A stretch of DNA of 64,000 nucleotides from positions 16,594,136 to 16,658,135 of the forward strand of contig NC_092813.1 of NCBI RefSeq assembly GCF_040954645.1, given 5' to 3'. A program made the translations under genes and the position numbers. This document shows, piece by piece, positions 1 through 12,122 of this stretch. The stretch is from Diabrotica undecimpunctata (Eukaryota; Arthropoda; Insecta; Coleoptera; Chrysomelidae). The notes under the pieces are model-generated. The model was not told the DNA's origin and did not search any database. It saw nothing but the letters and a program-made list of their open reading frames with translations. Position 1 is the first letter of the stretch. Each line of letters starts with the position of its first letter.

Positions 1-640
1 TTGCTTGTGATGCAAATGACTCTGGTGTTGGTGGTGTTTTATTTCATAAAGATGATGGATTAGAACATCCTATGGCTTACTTTAGCAAAACTTTAACAAG
101 AACTCAGCGAAATACAACCACTAATACAACTACTGAGAAAGAATTGTTAGCAATTTTGTTATCAATTGAAAAATTTAGATGCTATTTTGAAGGTAGTGAT
201 AATTTTACTGTTATTACAGATCACTCCTCATTACAGTAGCTATATAGCATGAAAAATCCTTATTATAGAATTGAATGATATGGATAGATGGATAATGAAA
301 CTGTATTTTCACAAATTTACTGTTGTTCATCGTAGTGGTTCTTTAAATATAGTAGCTGACTCTCTTTTAAAAAGTCCTAAAGCATCTCAAGTTTTTTTCT
401 TTAATTTATCTAATTTAAAAACAGATGCTTGGTATAGGAATATGATAACAAAAGTTACAGATAATTCTTACTTATATCCTGCTTTTAAAGTCCAGGATAA
501 TGTTTTTTATAAACATGTTTTTTCTAGCTGAAAGTTTTCTGATTTTTCTCTAGAATGGAAAATTTTTGTTCTTGCTCCACATAGGAAGTACATTTTGCAA
601 ATGCATCATGATGATCCTACAGCTGCTGATCTAGGTGTCT
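1..640 (+). pseudogene. Ty3/gypsy Pol fragment (RNase H to integrase zinc finger), family Gy1
   Basis: This is the end of a Ty3/gypsy Pol gene, cut by the window edge. Bases 1-240 read as RNase H, with the catalytic context ACDANDSGVGGVLF, then YFSKTL, a TEKELLA block and VITDHSSL. An in-frame stop follows at about 238. The reading continues in another frame from 271 (KLYFHKFTVVHRSG, then VADSLL), which is the usual RNase H C-terminus of gypsy elements. The segment 541-640 gives the start of the integrase HHCC zinc-finger region (MHHDDPTAADLGVF). The gene stops at 641, where a piggyBac element is inserted, and resumes at 2955. Stops and frame changes make it a dead copy. A second copy of the same family is at 60690-61520. 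Confidence 0.85.
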
Positions 641-644
641 TTAA

Positions 645-660
645 CCCTAGAACCACACAG
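645..660 (+). repeat. piggyBac left terminal inverted repeat
   Basis: CCCTAGAACCACACAG follows TTAA at 641-644. It pairs with 2936-2950 at the other end of the element, with about five mismatches or gaps. Confidence 0.8.
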
Positions 661-969
661 TGATGATTGGGATATATCTAGTACCGTGAAGTCGGATACG
701 ACATCATTCTAATTTTACCGCTATTTTATATCTAAAACTTATTTTAATGTACAAAACAGACAATTGTAAACTAAATCACCAAACTTATAATAGATTTTAC
801 TGAAAACTACGTTTATTTAATATATAAAAAAATTTATAAAATACATTAGAAATACATAAACGATTAAACAAAAGTAATACAATTCTTCATATTCCAAGTT
901 ATAAAATGGAACAAAACAACAACAAAAACGGTTAAATAAAATAAAAAATTACAAAATTTTTATTAATAA

Positions 970-2775
970 TTAATTGTAGTGCTGGGGGCAAACAATTCGT
1001 TTGTGCTCACCACGCACACTTTTATTACAATGGCCACAAATGTAATTTTCTCTCCTTCTCTTTCTCCGATCACAGAAGGCACACAATCCTGGTCTTTGTG
1101 GGCTTCCTTGTTGAGCGTCAGCAGCTATATTTGTAGCGGAAGGGACAGCTTTATCCAGCAATATAGATATTTGCGTCTTTAGTGCAACTGGAATTCTCGA
1201 ATTTTGAATTCTTCGCTCCATGTGAGTAGCCGATAAGGCGAGCGATACATTTTTTAAAAATTGAAATATCGAAACAGGTGTATCTACATTCAGTTTGTAA
1301 ATCACAAAATCATTCACAGCAGCAGAGTCAAGAACTCCAAAAAAGTACCTCATAGGCCATCGGTTAGAATTTCTTTTGGTGGTCTTTGAATGACAGAGCT
1401 GATCAAAGACGTCGACTCCCCCCTTTGTAATATTGTAGAATTCTATTATATCAGGTTTATTGGAAATTAAATTTACATCTCCAGTAGAATGCATTGACGA
1501 CATCATAACTACATTTTTATTTTTCTTAGGTACATAAGATACCAACATTTTATCCGGACTGTACAAAAATCGTAATGGCTCAGTAGGAATCCCTTTTGTG
1601 TCAATAAAGGATTTAGGAATCTCCCTCTTATTTTTTGAAAGGTGCCTACTAAAGTAAGATTATTCTTCCTAAGTTTTTTAGACAGTTGACAAGACGAAAA
1701 CCAGTTGTCGGTAATAACGTTTCTATTTGAGTTCTTGATGGGTTCTACCAGCTTGAGAACATATTGAGTTGGTAACAGCAGGTCACTTTGTGGTCTGTTC
1801 TCTTTGACAACGTAAGGAATTTCTCCATAGAAATAGAATGTTCTTGCATCACAAAGAGAAATAATTTTGAAGCCATACTTGTTTGGTTAACTGGGTATAT
1901 ACATTTTAAACGGGCATCTTCCCCTAAGGCTCAACAAAGTCTCATCCACGGTTATATACTCCGATGGAGTGAAATTTTTTCTGCAATTACTCTCGAATAA
2001 AATCCAGAATTCTCTGAATGGAGCAAATTTATCTGTTCTTCTTTGTTATTTCCTCGTGATCTTAGAATCGAAGCAGAGCACTGTCAACAAAAACTCAAAA
2101 CGATTTTTGCTCATGACGCAACGAAATAAACTGGGACCAAAAACTGGAGAAAACACATCCAGTAATATCAAGCCTGAATTTTTTAGTGCATCAAGTAAAT
2201 ATAGCAAGCCAATAAAGGACATTAGTTCTGTAATATCTGTTGAAGATATGTAAGACTGTTCTGAATTATATGACAATGATTTTTTCTCAATTTATTTATT
2301 AGTATATTGAACAATCAGTTCAATCATCTCATCTGTTATAATCAGATTAAAAATATTTATTTCGTCATTAAGACCTTTGGCTTAACCCTTTGCTCCTGGA
2401 AGGTGGGTAATAATTTTTCTCGAAGGAGTTTGAGAGTGTATACTACTCAATGGAATGTCAGTCCAAATTGTTTCATTGTCTGTACCCAAAAAAAGTTTCT
2501 CTCACCTAGTGGTTCATTTGCTAAAGGTACGTCCATACCTTGGTCATTTTCGTCGCAGTCCTACCACAGGGTACATATTTGATATCCTCATAGTCATGAT
2601 CCGATAAAATATTGTCCTTAATTTCACTTACACTGCCATCTATGGATGAATCGCTTTCTCCATCTTTTAGAAATTTCTTCCAAAATCTCCTTTTTAGATA
2701 AATATCTTCGATTAAATTCCATTTTCTAAAAAAAAAAAAAAATATTACGTAAACCGACGTCGTATCCGACATCAA
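970..2775 (-). pseudogene. piggyBac-type transposase, broken
   Basis: This is a transposase of the piggyBac DDE type, which cuts and pastes at TTAA. It survives in three open pieces separated by frameshifts. The N-terminal part lies at 2521-2775 (acidic, with SDHDYEDI). A middle part lies at 2046-2276 (ITELMSFIGLLYLLDA). The C-terminal part lies at 970-1566 (GGVDVFDQ, NRWPMRYFFGVLD). Between them, near 1700, the minus strand still reads NVITDNWFSS, the context of a catalytic Asp. The C-terminus keeps a cysteine-rich zinc-binding tail (CAFC, CGHC, then CPQH) as in other piggyBac transposases. It cannot encode an active protein as it stands. Plus-strand ORFs over this region are shadows. Confidence 0.88.
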
Positions 2776-2935
2776 CGCCTAATAAAATCCGAACGAAAAA
2801 CGTTTGACTCACCTTACTTCGTGGGTATCAAAAGAGGACGATTACTTAGGAGGGTACTAGACGGCAGTAGACGCCAACCCCACCCCACTACCTTATACGC
2901 ATAAAATGTCAGACTTGATGTCGGATCCGACGTAA

Positions 2936-2950
2936 CCGTGTGATCTACGA
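2936..2950 (-). repeat. piggyBac right terminal inverted repeat, decayed
   Basis: CCGTGTGATCTACGA is the degraded inverse of the left end. The next four bases, TGAA (2951-2954), stand where the TTAA duplication is expected. Confidence 0.75.
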
Positions 2951-2954
2951 TGAA

Positions 2955-3740
2955 AACCCTTTCTGGGATTTCAGAATTGTATGACTGGCCTAAAATGAGA
3001 TCTTTTGTTGAGAAATATGTTCATAAATGTAAAGTTTGTGCTTCTTGCAAGCCTAGTAACTTACCTCCAGCTGGTCTTATGGGACAAAATCGCGATATTA
3101 ATTTTTCTTCTATCTAAAAAAATTTGATACAATGCTAAATACTTTCCTCAGATTAATCCTACTGAACGAGTTAATAAGACGATTGTTACTGAAATTAGGT
3201 CTTTTATTCAGGACAATCATAAAAATTGGGACAAGGGGATTTTTAAAATAAAATGCCCAAGCGTTTCGCCTAGCTAAACATGAAGTGACACAATTTTCTC
3301 CTTCATTTTTAACGTTTGCTAGAAATGTTCCTGTTGATGGTTAATTCTTTGGTGCTATTAAAGAAACATCTAATAATATTGTTAATATTAACAATAAATT
3401 GTTTGATATCAAGCCTTTAGAGAATATTTCTCCCGTCTTTAATGAAGTTCAGAACAGAATACGTCACTCTTACAATACCAAACTAAACGCTACAATTTAC
3501 GTAGACGTGGTGTAAAATTTCTAATAGGTGACAAAGTCTGGAAGAAAAAGAACATCCTTTTAAAAGATGATGGATGATTTTTATGCTAAATTAGCTCCCA
3601 AATTTATTCCGTGTATTATACATAAAGTTCTATCTCAATTGGTATATAACCTTAAGGATCTAGATGGTAAAAAAATTGGTAATTTTCATGTGCAAGATAA
3701 TATTTTAGATGTCACTGATTCTAGTGATTATGAGTCTTAA
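2955..3740 (+). pseudogene. Gy1 integrase, internally deleted
   Basis: This continues the gypsy Pol of 1-640 after the piggyBac insertion. It reads YVHKCKVCASCKPSNLPPAG (integrase zinc-finger cysteines). Near 3110 it jumps to a region equivalent to the end of the integrase core, so most of the catalytic core seen in the sister copy at 60690-61260 is deleted. The C-terminal integrase region (RHSYNTK, KFLIGDKVWKKK in shifted frames) and a short tail to a stop near 3738 follow. Several stops and frameshifts are present. Comparison with 60690-61520 shows the same family, with roughly nine of ten bases shared over the parts I compared by eye. Confidence 0.85.
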
Positions 3741-5676
3741 TAATGTTGTATAATATGATAAAGCATTATATTTTACTATTTTGTCTCTTTATATTTTGAT
3801 ATTTGTCTACTTATGATAAACATATTAATCTTATTTATTTGACATTACCCTAACTGTTCATATATTTATATTATTTTACTTTGGGTAATTGTTTTTGATT
3901 TTGATACAATTAAAAGCCTCATCCAGCACTTTGTGTATGACAACATGGTTTGTTGCCTGCATACATGGTGTTTTAGTTTTCCTAGCATGCATATATCCTA
4001 AGGAGATTTTGGGCCAGATTATATGAATCTGTGTTCCTTTTTGGTCTTTTAGAGACCATTAATATACTGTAGGTATATTTACATTTTTTGGATAATGTGT
4101 TTTTTCTTATTTCTTTTGGAGTTAAAATAATTCTAAGCAATCTACTTTTAGAAATCTGGTGTAGAATTATGGCGCTTTGAAGTTTGATTGTAGTATACTT
4201 ACTTTCACTTGTTTTCTTCTATCTATTGTAAACTATATTTATGCAGTACTTTATTCTTTTGTGTAGATCCTTGGTTTATATTTAGTGAGAATAATATTTC
4301 TTATGTATCATTATCTTATTTTCATTATTAACTTACGCTTAGTCTTCTAGGACTTGTTTTATGCAGTTACTATATCTCTTTTGTGTAGAACATTGTCTTA
4401 TTTGACTTATCAAGTAAATTAAATGTATTTTTGAATTGTTTATCAATAATTACATTTACATATCAATGTCTACATGCTTTTACTCATATTATAATTTTGA
4501 TATTATTGTTACCTTAGTTTAGGTACTTAATCATCCTGACTACTAGTTTTTTTTAAGATTCATTCATTAGCAGTGTCATTCTATTCATAGCTATTCATTT
4601 CTGTGAGATAATATAATCTCTATATTATATATTTACCTGACTTTGCTTATTAGTCTTTATTTTTATATACTTACCTGATTTGATTTTAACTATTAATTAG
4701 ACTTCATACTATGTGTATAATATGCTATTTTGCAAAGGAAGTCGTTGTTACTTCCGAAGAAGAATTTCTGAAGACAGATCTTACTTAAATAGTGGGTTGT
4801 CTCCAGGGTATGGCGTTGGGGGTTCATGGCACATAGGGCTGTCGTCTCCGAGAAGCGCTGTCGTGGTTTAACCGTGGGCTATGGGCCACTGCGTTCATAC
4901 CAACATGGTTTCAACTGATGCTTTGGTAGGGTCCATGTACAGTACCAAAGTCTGCAGATAATCGATTAATCTAAATTAATTTTCTGCCTTCTTTTTAGTC
5001 TGATGAATACTAAAATTCATTGGGTAATATGCATTTATATTCCCATGAGAGTTTCGCTCAAAAACTGTATATATGATAATTATTAAATTTTTATTATAAA
5101 GTTTAGGCTACACCATCTTACTGGTTACTTTATAACAGTACCTTATTTAATTTCAGTTTAATGAATACTGAAATTCATTGAGTAATTTTTTTATTTTTTC
5201 AGAGATATTCTCTGTAGTAATTTATTAATGGTAAATTAATATTTTCAGTGTGATGAATACTAAAATTCATTGGGTAATTTGTTTTATTTTCCCCAGATTA
5301 TCATCTGAAAATAATTTTGTTATACTTTTTTTTAAATATAACAAATTTTAGTCATAATCTAAATTTTTTATGAATAATGTATAATTACTTATATTCATTA
5401 ATTTAATTATTTTTTTATAATATTTTAGTCTGACGGATACTATAATTTGTTGGGAAGTGTTCAATTTCTCTGAGTAATACTCTAAATTTTTTATCATCAA
5501 TATTTTGTTATTATATTCATTAACTTGATTGCTTTATTATAAAGTATTTATTTTTGATTTATTCCTACAGATTACTATTGCATATACTTATTCCTAGGTA
5601 GAACATTGTGTTCTTGTTTTCTTTGAGAAAAATTTCTCAGTTGTGTTCGAAATTTTTCTGATGAGTGGTAGGAATG
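3741..5676 (+). other. Long 3' non-coding region of Gy1 with hairpin array
   Basis: No ORF of note lies here. The stretch is AT-rich and full of short perfect inverted repeats. Examples are TGGTCT/AGACCA (4042-4058), AATATAC/GTATATT (4061-4079), TTCTAA/TTAGAA (4131-4153) and GGAAGT/ACTTCC (4737-4755). Around 4239 and 4359 there are two copies of a ~120-base unit containing TTATGCAGT and TCTTTTGTGTAGA. From 4994 a second family of units starts with TGATGAATACTAAAATTCAT (see separate entry). It ends in a purine-rich GGTAGGAA, a possible polypurine tract, just before the probable LTR at 5677. Confidence 0.6.
4994..5482 (+). repeat. Diverged direct repeats, each with two hairpins
   Basis: Four units start at about 4994, 5152, 5244 and 5424. 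The first three carry ATGAAT..ATTCAT (5003-5020, 5161-5178, 5253-5270) followed by TTGRGTAAT; the fourth is decayed. About 30-40 bases later each has a second hairpin of different sequence: TGAG/CTCA (5046-5060), CAGAGA/TCTCTG (5200-5214), CAGAT/ATCTG (5294-5307), GAGT/ACTC (5472-5482). A related hairpin, TGAGAAA/TTTCTCA, lies near 5623-5639. Confidence 0.7.
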
Positions 5677-6561
5677 TGTAACGTTATAAACGTTACATCT
5701 TTATTAATTTATATTTAAATAATTATTTTATTTTAATTTCTTTATTAATTTATCAATTCTTTTACCTCCAGCTTCGTTTTTACTATTTTTTCTTCAAAAA
5801 GTAGTTGGCGCCCTCTGTTTTTCTTTTCTTCCTCTGTTTTTCTTTTTCTGTCTTTCTTTTCTCTCTCTTTCTGTCCAGTAGAATAAATGTTCTGTTCAGT
5901 GTTGACAGAAATGCTAATTCTATGATATAGGAACATCCTACGACATCTATGCTAAGTTCATTCAGTCCCATCCTATTTTCTGTCAATTAACTTTAATGGT
6001 GGGACTATTTTTTGTCTATAATTGAAATTTATAAAAGACTGTAGGAATTATAATAAGCTTCATTTTATGGTCTGTAATATTTCTCTTGGCGTAAGTACTT
6101 TCATCGTAATCTTTATTCTATAATTCTGACAGCATTTCCAATATTCATAACCTTACTTATTTCGAAAGCACGTTTTTTTGATTCTGAGTTGTTCTCGATT
6201 ATATGCATCTAGGAATCTGAAAAAAATTTAACTAAGTAATATTAATTATATTTCATTTTATCCTTGCCATTCGCTATTTCTTTAATTGTAATTTTGTAAA
6301 ATGGCAAGGAAGTTAAACTCCTTTTGATGTGTCTCTAATACCAGTTGTTGTTGTATTTTTAGTTTATTGACCATATCGAAGAATATACTGAACGATTTAT
6401 TGACAACATTCAAATTTATTGACCATATCGAAGAATATACTGAAGGTTTTATTGACAACATTCAAATTTATTGACCATTTCGAAGAATATATTGAAGATG
6501 TTATTGGCAAATTTATTAATTACTTAATCACGAGGCTACATCTACATGTTACAACATAACA
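5677..6561 (+). repeat. Probable 3' LTR of Gy1
   Basis: The stretch starts with TGTAACG and ends with CATAACA, the TG..CA form of Ty3/gypsy LTRs. It follows the Gy1 coding and non-coding region in the right orientation. The first 21 bases are a perfect palindrome (arms TGTAACGTT and AACGTTACA around ATA). A pyrimidine-rich run lies at 5815-5880. No second copy is in the window, so the borders, the right one above all, are inferred. ORFs called on the minus strand at 5745-5986 are low-complexity by-products. Confidence 0.5.
6363..6511 (+). repeat. 52-bp tandem repeat, 2.9 copies
   Basis: Copies at 6363-6414, 6415-6466 and 6467-6511 share TTTATTGACCATATCGAAGA and a TTGACAACATTCAAA end. The third is shorter and more diverged. 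The array lies near the end of the probable Gy1 LTR. Confidence 0.85.
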
Positions 6562-6899
6562 TCTAATTGGGAGGACAAATAAGCAGCCTATCTATGCCAT
6601 AAGTATCATCCTCACAAATTAATTGTTAAGTTTTGGCAGGGTTGAATATTGTTTTTTATTTTTTTTTTTAATAAACATGATTGGTTAAAATTTGTTTTAA
6701 TTTCTATCAGCTAAGAGCTCGGGTTCAACCCCTAGTTTAAGACAAGGGGAACTTTAACTTTAGATTCTGAGCTAATCAAGGCATAATTCATAATAAAAGG
6801 CTCAGAAATTATAACTCAGTATCCTAATTATCTCGAAATCTTCAGTCATGCCTTTAAAACTCATCACGGACATGCTGCTGCATATTACTGTAAATAAAT
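6562..6899. other. Unassigned AT-rich stretch
   Basis: I recognise no gene here. It contains a T-rich run at 6650-6670, a GGGTTCAACCCC motif near 6722 and a loose TCTGAGC..GCTCAGA inverted repeat at about 6766-6806. Part may belong to the Jockey remnant that becomes readable from about 6905. Confidence 0.4.
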
Positions 6900-7253
6900 T
6901 AACCACACGATATCCATGCTTACAAACTCCTGCATCCTCACAGGCGAGACACGATTTAAATAATCTCAAAAAGAAGTATTATTTATCGGGATACCGTCGA
7001 ATTGTAGGAATAGCTGAAAATAAGAAAGTGGGCAACCTAGCAAACACAAGTCGAATAAACTCACAATATACAACAAAATTAAGAAATTACCCATACATCG
7101 ATCTCAAAAATCTAATTAAAGCTCACTGTAGAAATATATGGCAAGAGTACTGAAAATATATAGGAACCAAACTAAATGAGATCTCTCCTCTTGTAAAGAC
7201 CATTTTGAATAATCCACTAAATAGAAAAAAGCATGTAATAATTAACCGACTAA
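6900..7253 (+). pseudogene. Jockey-type non-LTR retrotransposon, RNase H fragment, first half
   Basis: The plus strand reads a decayed RNase H C-terminus, SGYRRIVGIAENKKVGNLAN, equivalent to the usual PSHVGIAGNEKVDNLA context. It continues through KAHCRNIWQEYW to HVIINRL. An in-frame stop occurs near 7152. The reading breaks at 7253 because an R1-like element is inserted, and resumes at 9395 with RTRHTALTHKFLT. 5' truncation and stops make it a dead fragment. Confidence 0.75.
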
Positions 7254-7706
7254 CCGGGGGGTCTGGAATCTTCAAAAGACATCTTAGTCCAGGACGCCGC
7301 CTGACTGACCTTAGTGCAAGATTCGTTCTTCGTACTCCCGGCGACAGTTCCCGAGGTACTTTAAAATACCCTGTAGTCGCCGAGTCTACACCGAACGCCT
7401 ATCTGCTAAACCAGACCCTCCTCTGTCATCCAGCGATCCGGAAGCCGAATGGCCGCTGTAAGGCCGGCATAACTTCCGAAGCACTATCTTCATTCATTCA
7501 CTCTCCATTTATCCACATCAACACTCCATTCATCAGCAAGAAAACTCCCTGTCTCGTTCCAGGTAGCGCGTAGAAGACCCTCATCGCTCCTAGTACAGCA
7601 TCACTCCCAGACAGGCATTTCCTCCTTCCCCACAGTCTGACTCACGCAGTCTAACTCATATAGTCTGACCCACTTTTCTAGCTTCAACTTCCAGCATCAT
7701 TCCCTC

Positions 7707-8078
7707 TTACCTTTGCCACTGATCTAGCTCTCTTTTTTCCCCTTCTTTTTTTTTGATCACTGCACGGATATAGTTATGTACGTTAGTCCAACCTGCTTTA
7801 TTTTCAATCATTCTCTTAATCATTTCCCTCACTGTAACAAAATTCACACGTTTTTCTCTTTCCATTCTGTTTCTTTCTATTAAATATCTGTTGCACTCTA
7901 ACATCGTATGTTTAGCAGTGTCCGAGTGTTCACAGTATGCGCATTCATCTGTGTCATCCTTTCCGAACCTAGAGAGGTAGGCCCTAAAATACCTGTGACC
8001 TGTGAGCACCTGCGTCAGGAGATAATCCAGTCGCCTGTGTCCACAGTCTACCCAATCTCTTATGTTCGGGATCAACAT
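7707..8078 (-). pseudogene. R1-like element, C-terminal domain
   Basis: The ORF reads RLDYLLTQVLTGHRYFRAYL then DECAYCEHSDTAKHTMLECN. This is the C-terminal CCHC-like region (CX2C, then H..C) found after RT in R1-clade non-LTR elements; it binds nucleic acid. It belongs to the same element as the pieces at 8191-8535 and 8540-9050, in another frame. Confidence 0.75.
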
Positions 8079-8190
8079 TCTCGTTCACTGTACCACATTC
8101 TCCGTGTTGTTCCATTCTTCTTGACATCTTTCAATTGACCTTTCCCTTTCCTGTCCTCTTTCGGCCATAGTAAGGTTTGGGCCTGGTCTC

Positions 8191-8535
8191 TTATGAAGCT
8201 CTTTTCTTTCCACCACCAAAACATGAAACACATCCAGTGGTGGTCCACAAGACTGCCGCAGACACATTTATGTAGGCGCATGCCACTCGCAACAGACTTG
8301 CTCTGTCCACTCGTGTTATGAGCCTCCTATAGGCCGTTATCTCTACCGCCCCTCTCCACACTGGTGCCGCGTAAAGGACGATCGACTGTACAACACCATG
8401 TAAGACCCTTCTCCTTTCGAAATTGGATCTCCCAAAGTTGGGCATCACCCTACCCAACGAAGCCGCACTATTTGCAGCCTTTGAAGCCACCTCCCGCACG
8501 TGCTCCCTCCATTTTCCATTCTGGTGCAATGTCAC
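8191..8535 (-). pseudogene. R1-like element, RT thumb region
   Basis: The piece reads NSAASLGRVMPNFG then VLHGVVQSIVLYAAPVWRGA and RRLITRVDRASLLRVACAY. These are conserved blocks just after the polymerase palm in R1-type reverse transcriptases. The ORF is out of frame with its neighbours. Upstream, at about 8735, the minus strand reads LAFADDLAAL, the FADD catalytic box. Confidence 0.78.
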
Positions 8536-8539
8536 TCTT

Positions 8540-9050
8540 AGATACTTTACATGTTTCTTGAGTGTTAGACATGCTCCCGCACATTGTGATTAAACACTTT
8601 GCCTGTTCGTTTTCCCCTTCAGAATGATAGCTTCGATTTTCTCTGCCGCAAGTTTTAGCGTTTTAGTTCCAAACCCGGTATTTTAGATCTGGCTCATCAC
8701 GGGCCGCTACCAGTGCAGCGAGGTCATCTGCGAATGCGAGAGGGTTGTACCTTCTCCGTATTCACAGTTCATAATCATTCATCAGGTAACCAGAACATTC
8801 TCTCTCCCATAGGCATTTTGTAAGGAGGATGCGCTTGGAATTTCTTCATGACGATCTTGTATCCCTGACCCCAGATGTCCTCATCCAGATTTTCATACAG
8901 CTCTTTACAGTGCCTTCTTTTTTCTGTACGGATTTTCCTGTAAAGTTCCCTCTTCCTTGCGCGGTACTCTTCCTCGATCTCGTCGATGACCTCAAGGTTG
9001 ATCTCTGTTTTGTCCATTGCTCTCGTGATTCTCTTCTCATTACTATACAT
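8540..9050 (-). pseudogene. R1-like element, endonuclease-RT linker and residual RT active site
   Basis: Minus-strand 8775-9050 encodes a charged linker (RARKRELYRKIRTEKRRHCK, then WGQGYKIVMKKF), as found between endonuclease and RT in R1 elements. It is joined directly to a short stretch (8540-8770) with the FADD polymerase motif, so the fingers and part of the palm are deleted. Remnants of the endonuclease end extend to about 9377. Confidence 0.65.
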
Positions 9051-9394
9051 TCATTTCTTAGTACTTTAATGTCCGCATTACACCAGTATGGTATCCTGTT
9101 GACACCTTGGCGACCTATCTTACTTTCTTACATCGTTTCTTTAATGACTTCAGGTTTTCTACCGGTAGTCATTGGCCTTGTATTATGCTCACTCTCCATA
9201 TAGTCAGCTTCTCGTATACTTTCCAGTCATTTCTATCACTACATCTGCCTCTCGACGTCCCGGACGCACGGACCTCGTTAGTGGTCAGCGTTCCGGTTAT
9301 CAAGAACTTCCGGTGTAGTCTGGCAAAACCTTCCAGCTTCTTGCTTTCGCAGCTATTTCTTGTGTCGCCATGGTCACAATAATTAACCGACTAA

Positions 9395-9606
9395 GAACTA
9401 GACATACAGCACTTACCCATAAATTCTTAACTAATAAAGAATCGTCGCCAACCTGCAGAAACTGTTTTCTTCCATTGACAGTGAAGCATATTCTGATGAG
9501 TGATTGCCAGTATTATGAAGAAAAAAGAAGAAAATATATAATCTCAGATGACATCAAAATCACCCTAACTGTAACACCGAACATGTATTAACTTATTTAA
9601 AAGATT
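9395..9606 (+). pseudogene. Jockey-type fragment, second half and 3' end
   Basis: This resumes the remnant of 6900-7253. It reads HTALTHKFLTNKESSPTCRN then LPLTVKHILMSDC, the Cys/His tail after RNase H in Jockey-type elements. The ORF ends near 9591, and the sequence runs into a (TA)n tract at 9607. Confidence 0.75.

Positions 9607-11230
<1,624 letters not shown>

Positions 11231-11284
<54 letters not shown>
11231..11284. repeat. (TA)n microsatellite
   Basis: Pure TA tract directly after the solo LTR, probably the other half of the tract at 9607-9763. Confidence 0.95.
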
Positions 11285-11287
<3 letters not shown>

Positions 11288-11368
11288 ATCATTATATATA
11301 AACAAACAATCATCCACATCAACCACGCAGGGTTATTAGCGGAGTATTAGCAAGCTTTCGATCTATTT

Positions 11369-11371
<3 letters not shown>
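11285..11371. other. Short unassigned spacer
   Basis: 87 bases between two (TA)n tracts, with no recognised content. Confidence 0.5.
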
Positions 11372-11426
<55 letters not shown>

Positions 11427-11460
11427 GAAAAGAAATTTAATCTTTGCAGATTAGTTAAAT
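11372..11460. repeat. (TA)n tract and short flank
   Basis: TA repeat at 11372-11426, followed by about 34 unique bases before the left arm of the Penelope palindrome. Confidence 0.85.
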
Positions 11461-11530
11461 AGTAAACTCTTAAATATTGGGGAAATCTGCAAGAAATACT
11501 CTAATGTGTATCAATTGTTTCGCCGAACGT

Positions 11531-11563
11531 TTTCGCCAAAGAGAATTAATTTGGCTTCTTCAG
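11531..11563 (-). ncRNA. Hammerhead-like core, mirror copy (left arm)
   Basis: Exact mirror of 14628-14660 on the minus strand, within the left palindrome arm. Confidence 0.5.
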
Positions 11564-12122
11564 GGCTGAAAGAGAATAAATTATAATTAGCTACCATATA
11601 TTATCTATTAAAACATTATTGATCTTACCGTAACTTAGAATTGTAGAGTTAGGATATTAAAAAACTTTGCTAGTAACATAGTGGTGTTTTTTTTGTTACT
11701 ATGTGCAAAAAAAGTTTTTTTATAAGAATTGAAATGTATGGTAGCTTCGAACTTGACACGTAAAGGCTTACCCAAGGTTAATCGAAAAACCCAATGCAAC
11801 TACATTTAAAAGGAGGTAATTCTTTGAAATGTCGGCAATAACTAAATTTTTGATTTTTAGATAGTTAAAAGTGAGGTTCTGTTTAAGCCAGAACGCAAGC
11901 GCTGACAACTTCATTATCGTTGGTATGAATCTTTATGTCGTTAAGGTTCATTGGTAAAAAACGAATGAATTTAAATCCCAGTAAAGGGAAATATTATTTT
12001 GATTTTCTTTATTTAATTATATTATATTGTTCATGTATTATTGAATCTTATTGAGACGTATCTAAGAAAAGCAAGGGAATGTTATATATTTTTTGTTAAT
12101 GAAAATTAATTATAAAGGTATG

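Larger units (their letters stand above)
645..2950 (-). mobile_element. Decayed piggyBac-like DNA transposon inserted in Gy1
   Basis: The element is bounded by short terminal inverted repeats. The left end reads CCCTAGAACCACACAG (645-660) directly after TTAA (641-644), the obligatory piggyBac target. The right end (2936-2950) matches its reverse complement at about 11 of 16 positions with one gap. It is followed by TGAA, a one-base decay of the TTAA duplication. Removing 645-2954 rejoins the gypsy integrase frame (LGVFK then TLSGISELYDWPKM). The transposase inside runs on the minus strand and is broken. CCCTAG ends, TTAA target and transposase type all agree with piggyBac. Confidence 0.88.
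7254..9377 (-). mobile_element. R1-like non-LTR retrotransposon, truncated and deleted
   Basis: The insert is flanked by a perfect 17-base duplication, AATAATTAACCGACTAA, at 7237-7253 and 9378-9394. That length is typical of target-primed reverse transcription. Its coding capacity is on the minus strand (EN end, linker, RT, C-terminal domain). The 5' end (at 9377) is truncated inside the endonuclease region. The RT core upstream of FADD is deleted. The stretch 7254-7700 is probably 3' non-coding. It is more GC-rich than its host sequence, which sets it apart from the AT-rich surroundings. Confidence 0.82.

Noticed and set aside
5745..5986. Two Lys/Arg/Glu-rich minus-strand ORFs
   Set aside because: They arise from a pyrimidine-rich run in the probable LTR and have no start context or similarity.
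4361..6511. CRISPR-like array from direct repeats
   Set aside because: Repeats are diverged, irregularly spaced and belong to a retroelement; the organism is eukaryotic.
6716..6735. GGGTTCAACCCC as a tRNA B box
   Set aside because: No A box at the right distance and no tRNA-like stems; it is just a short palindrome.
7205..7573. Plus-strand 122-codon ORF
   Set aside because: It crosses the 7253/7254 insertion junction and is antisense to the R1-like 3' region.
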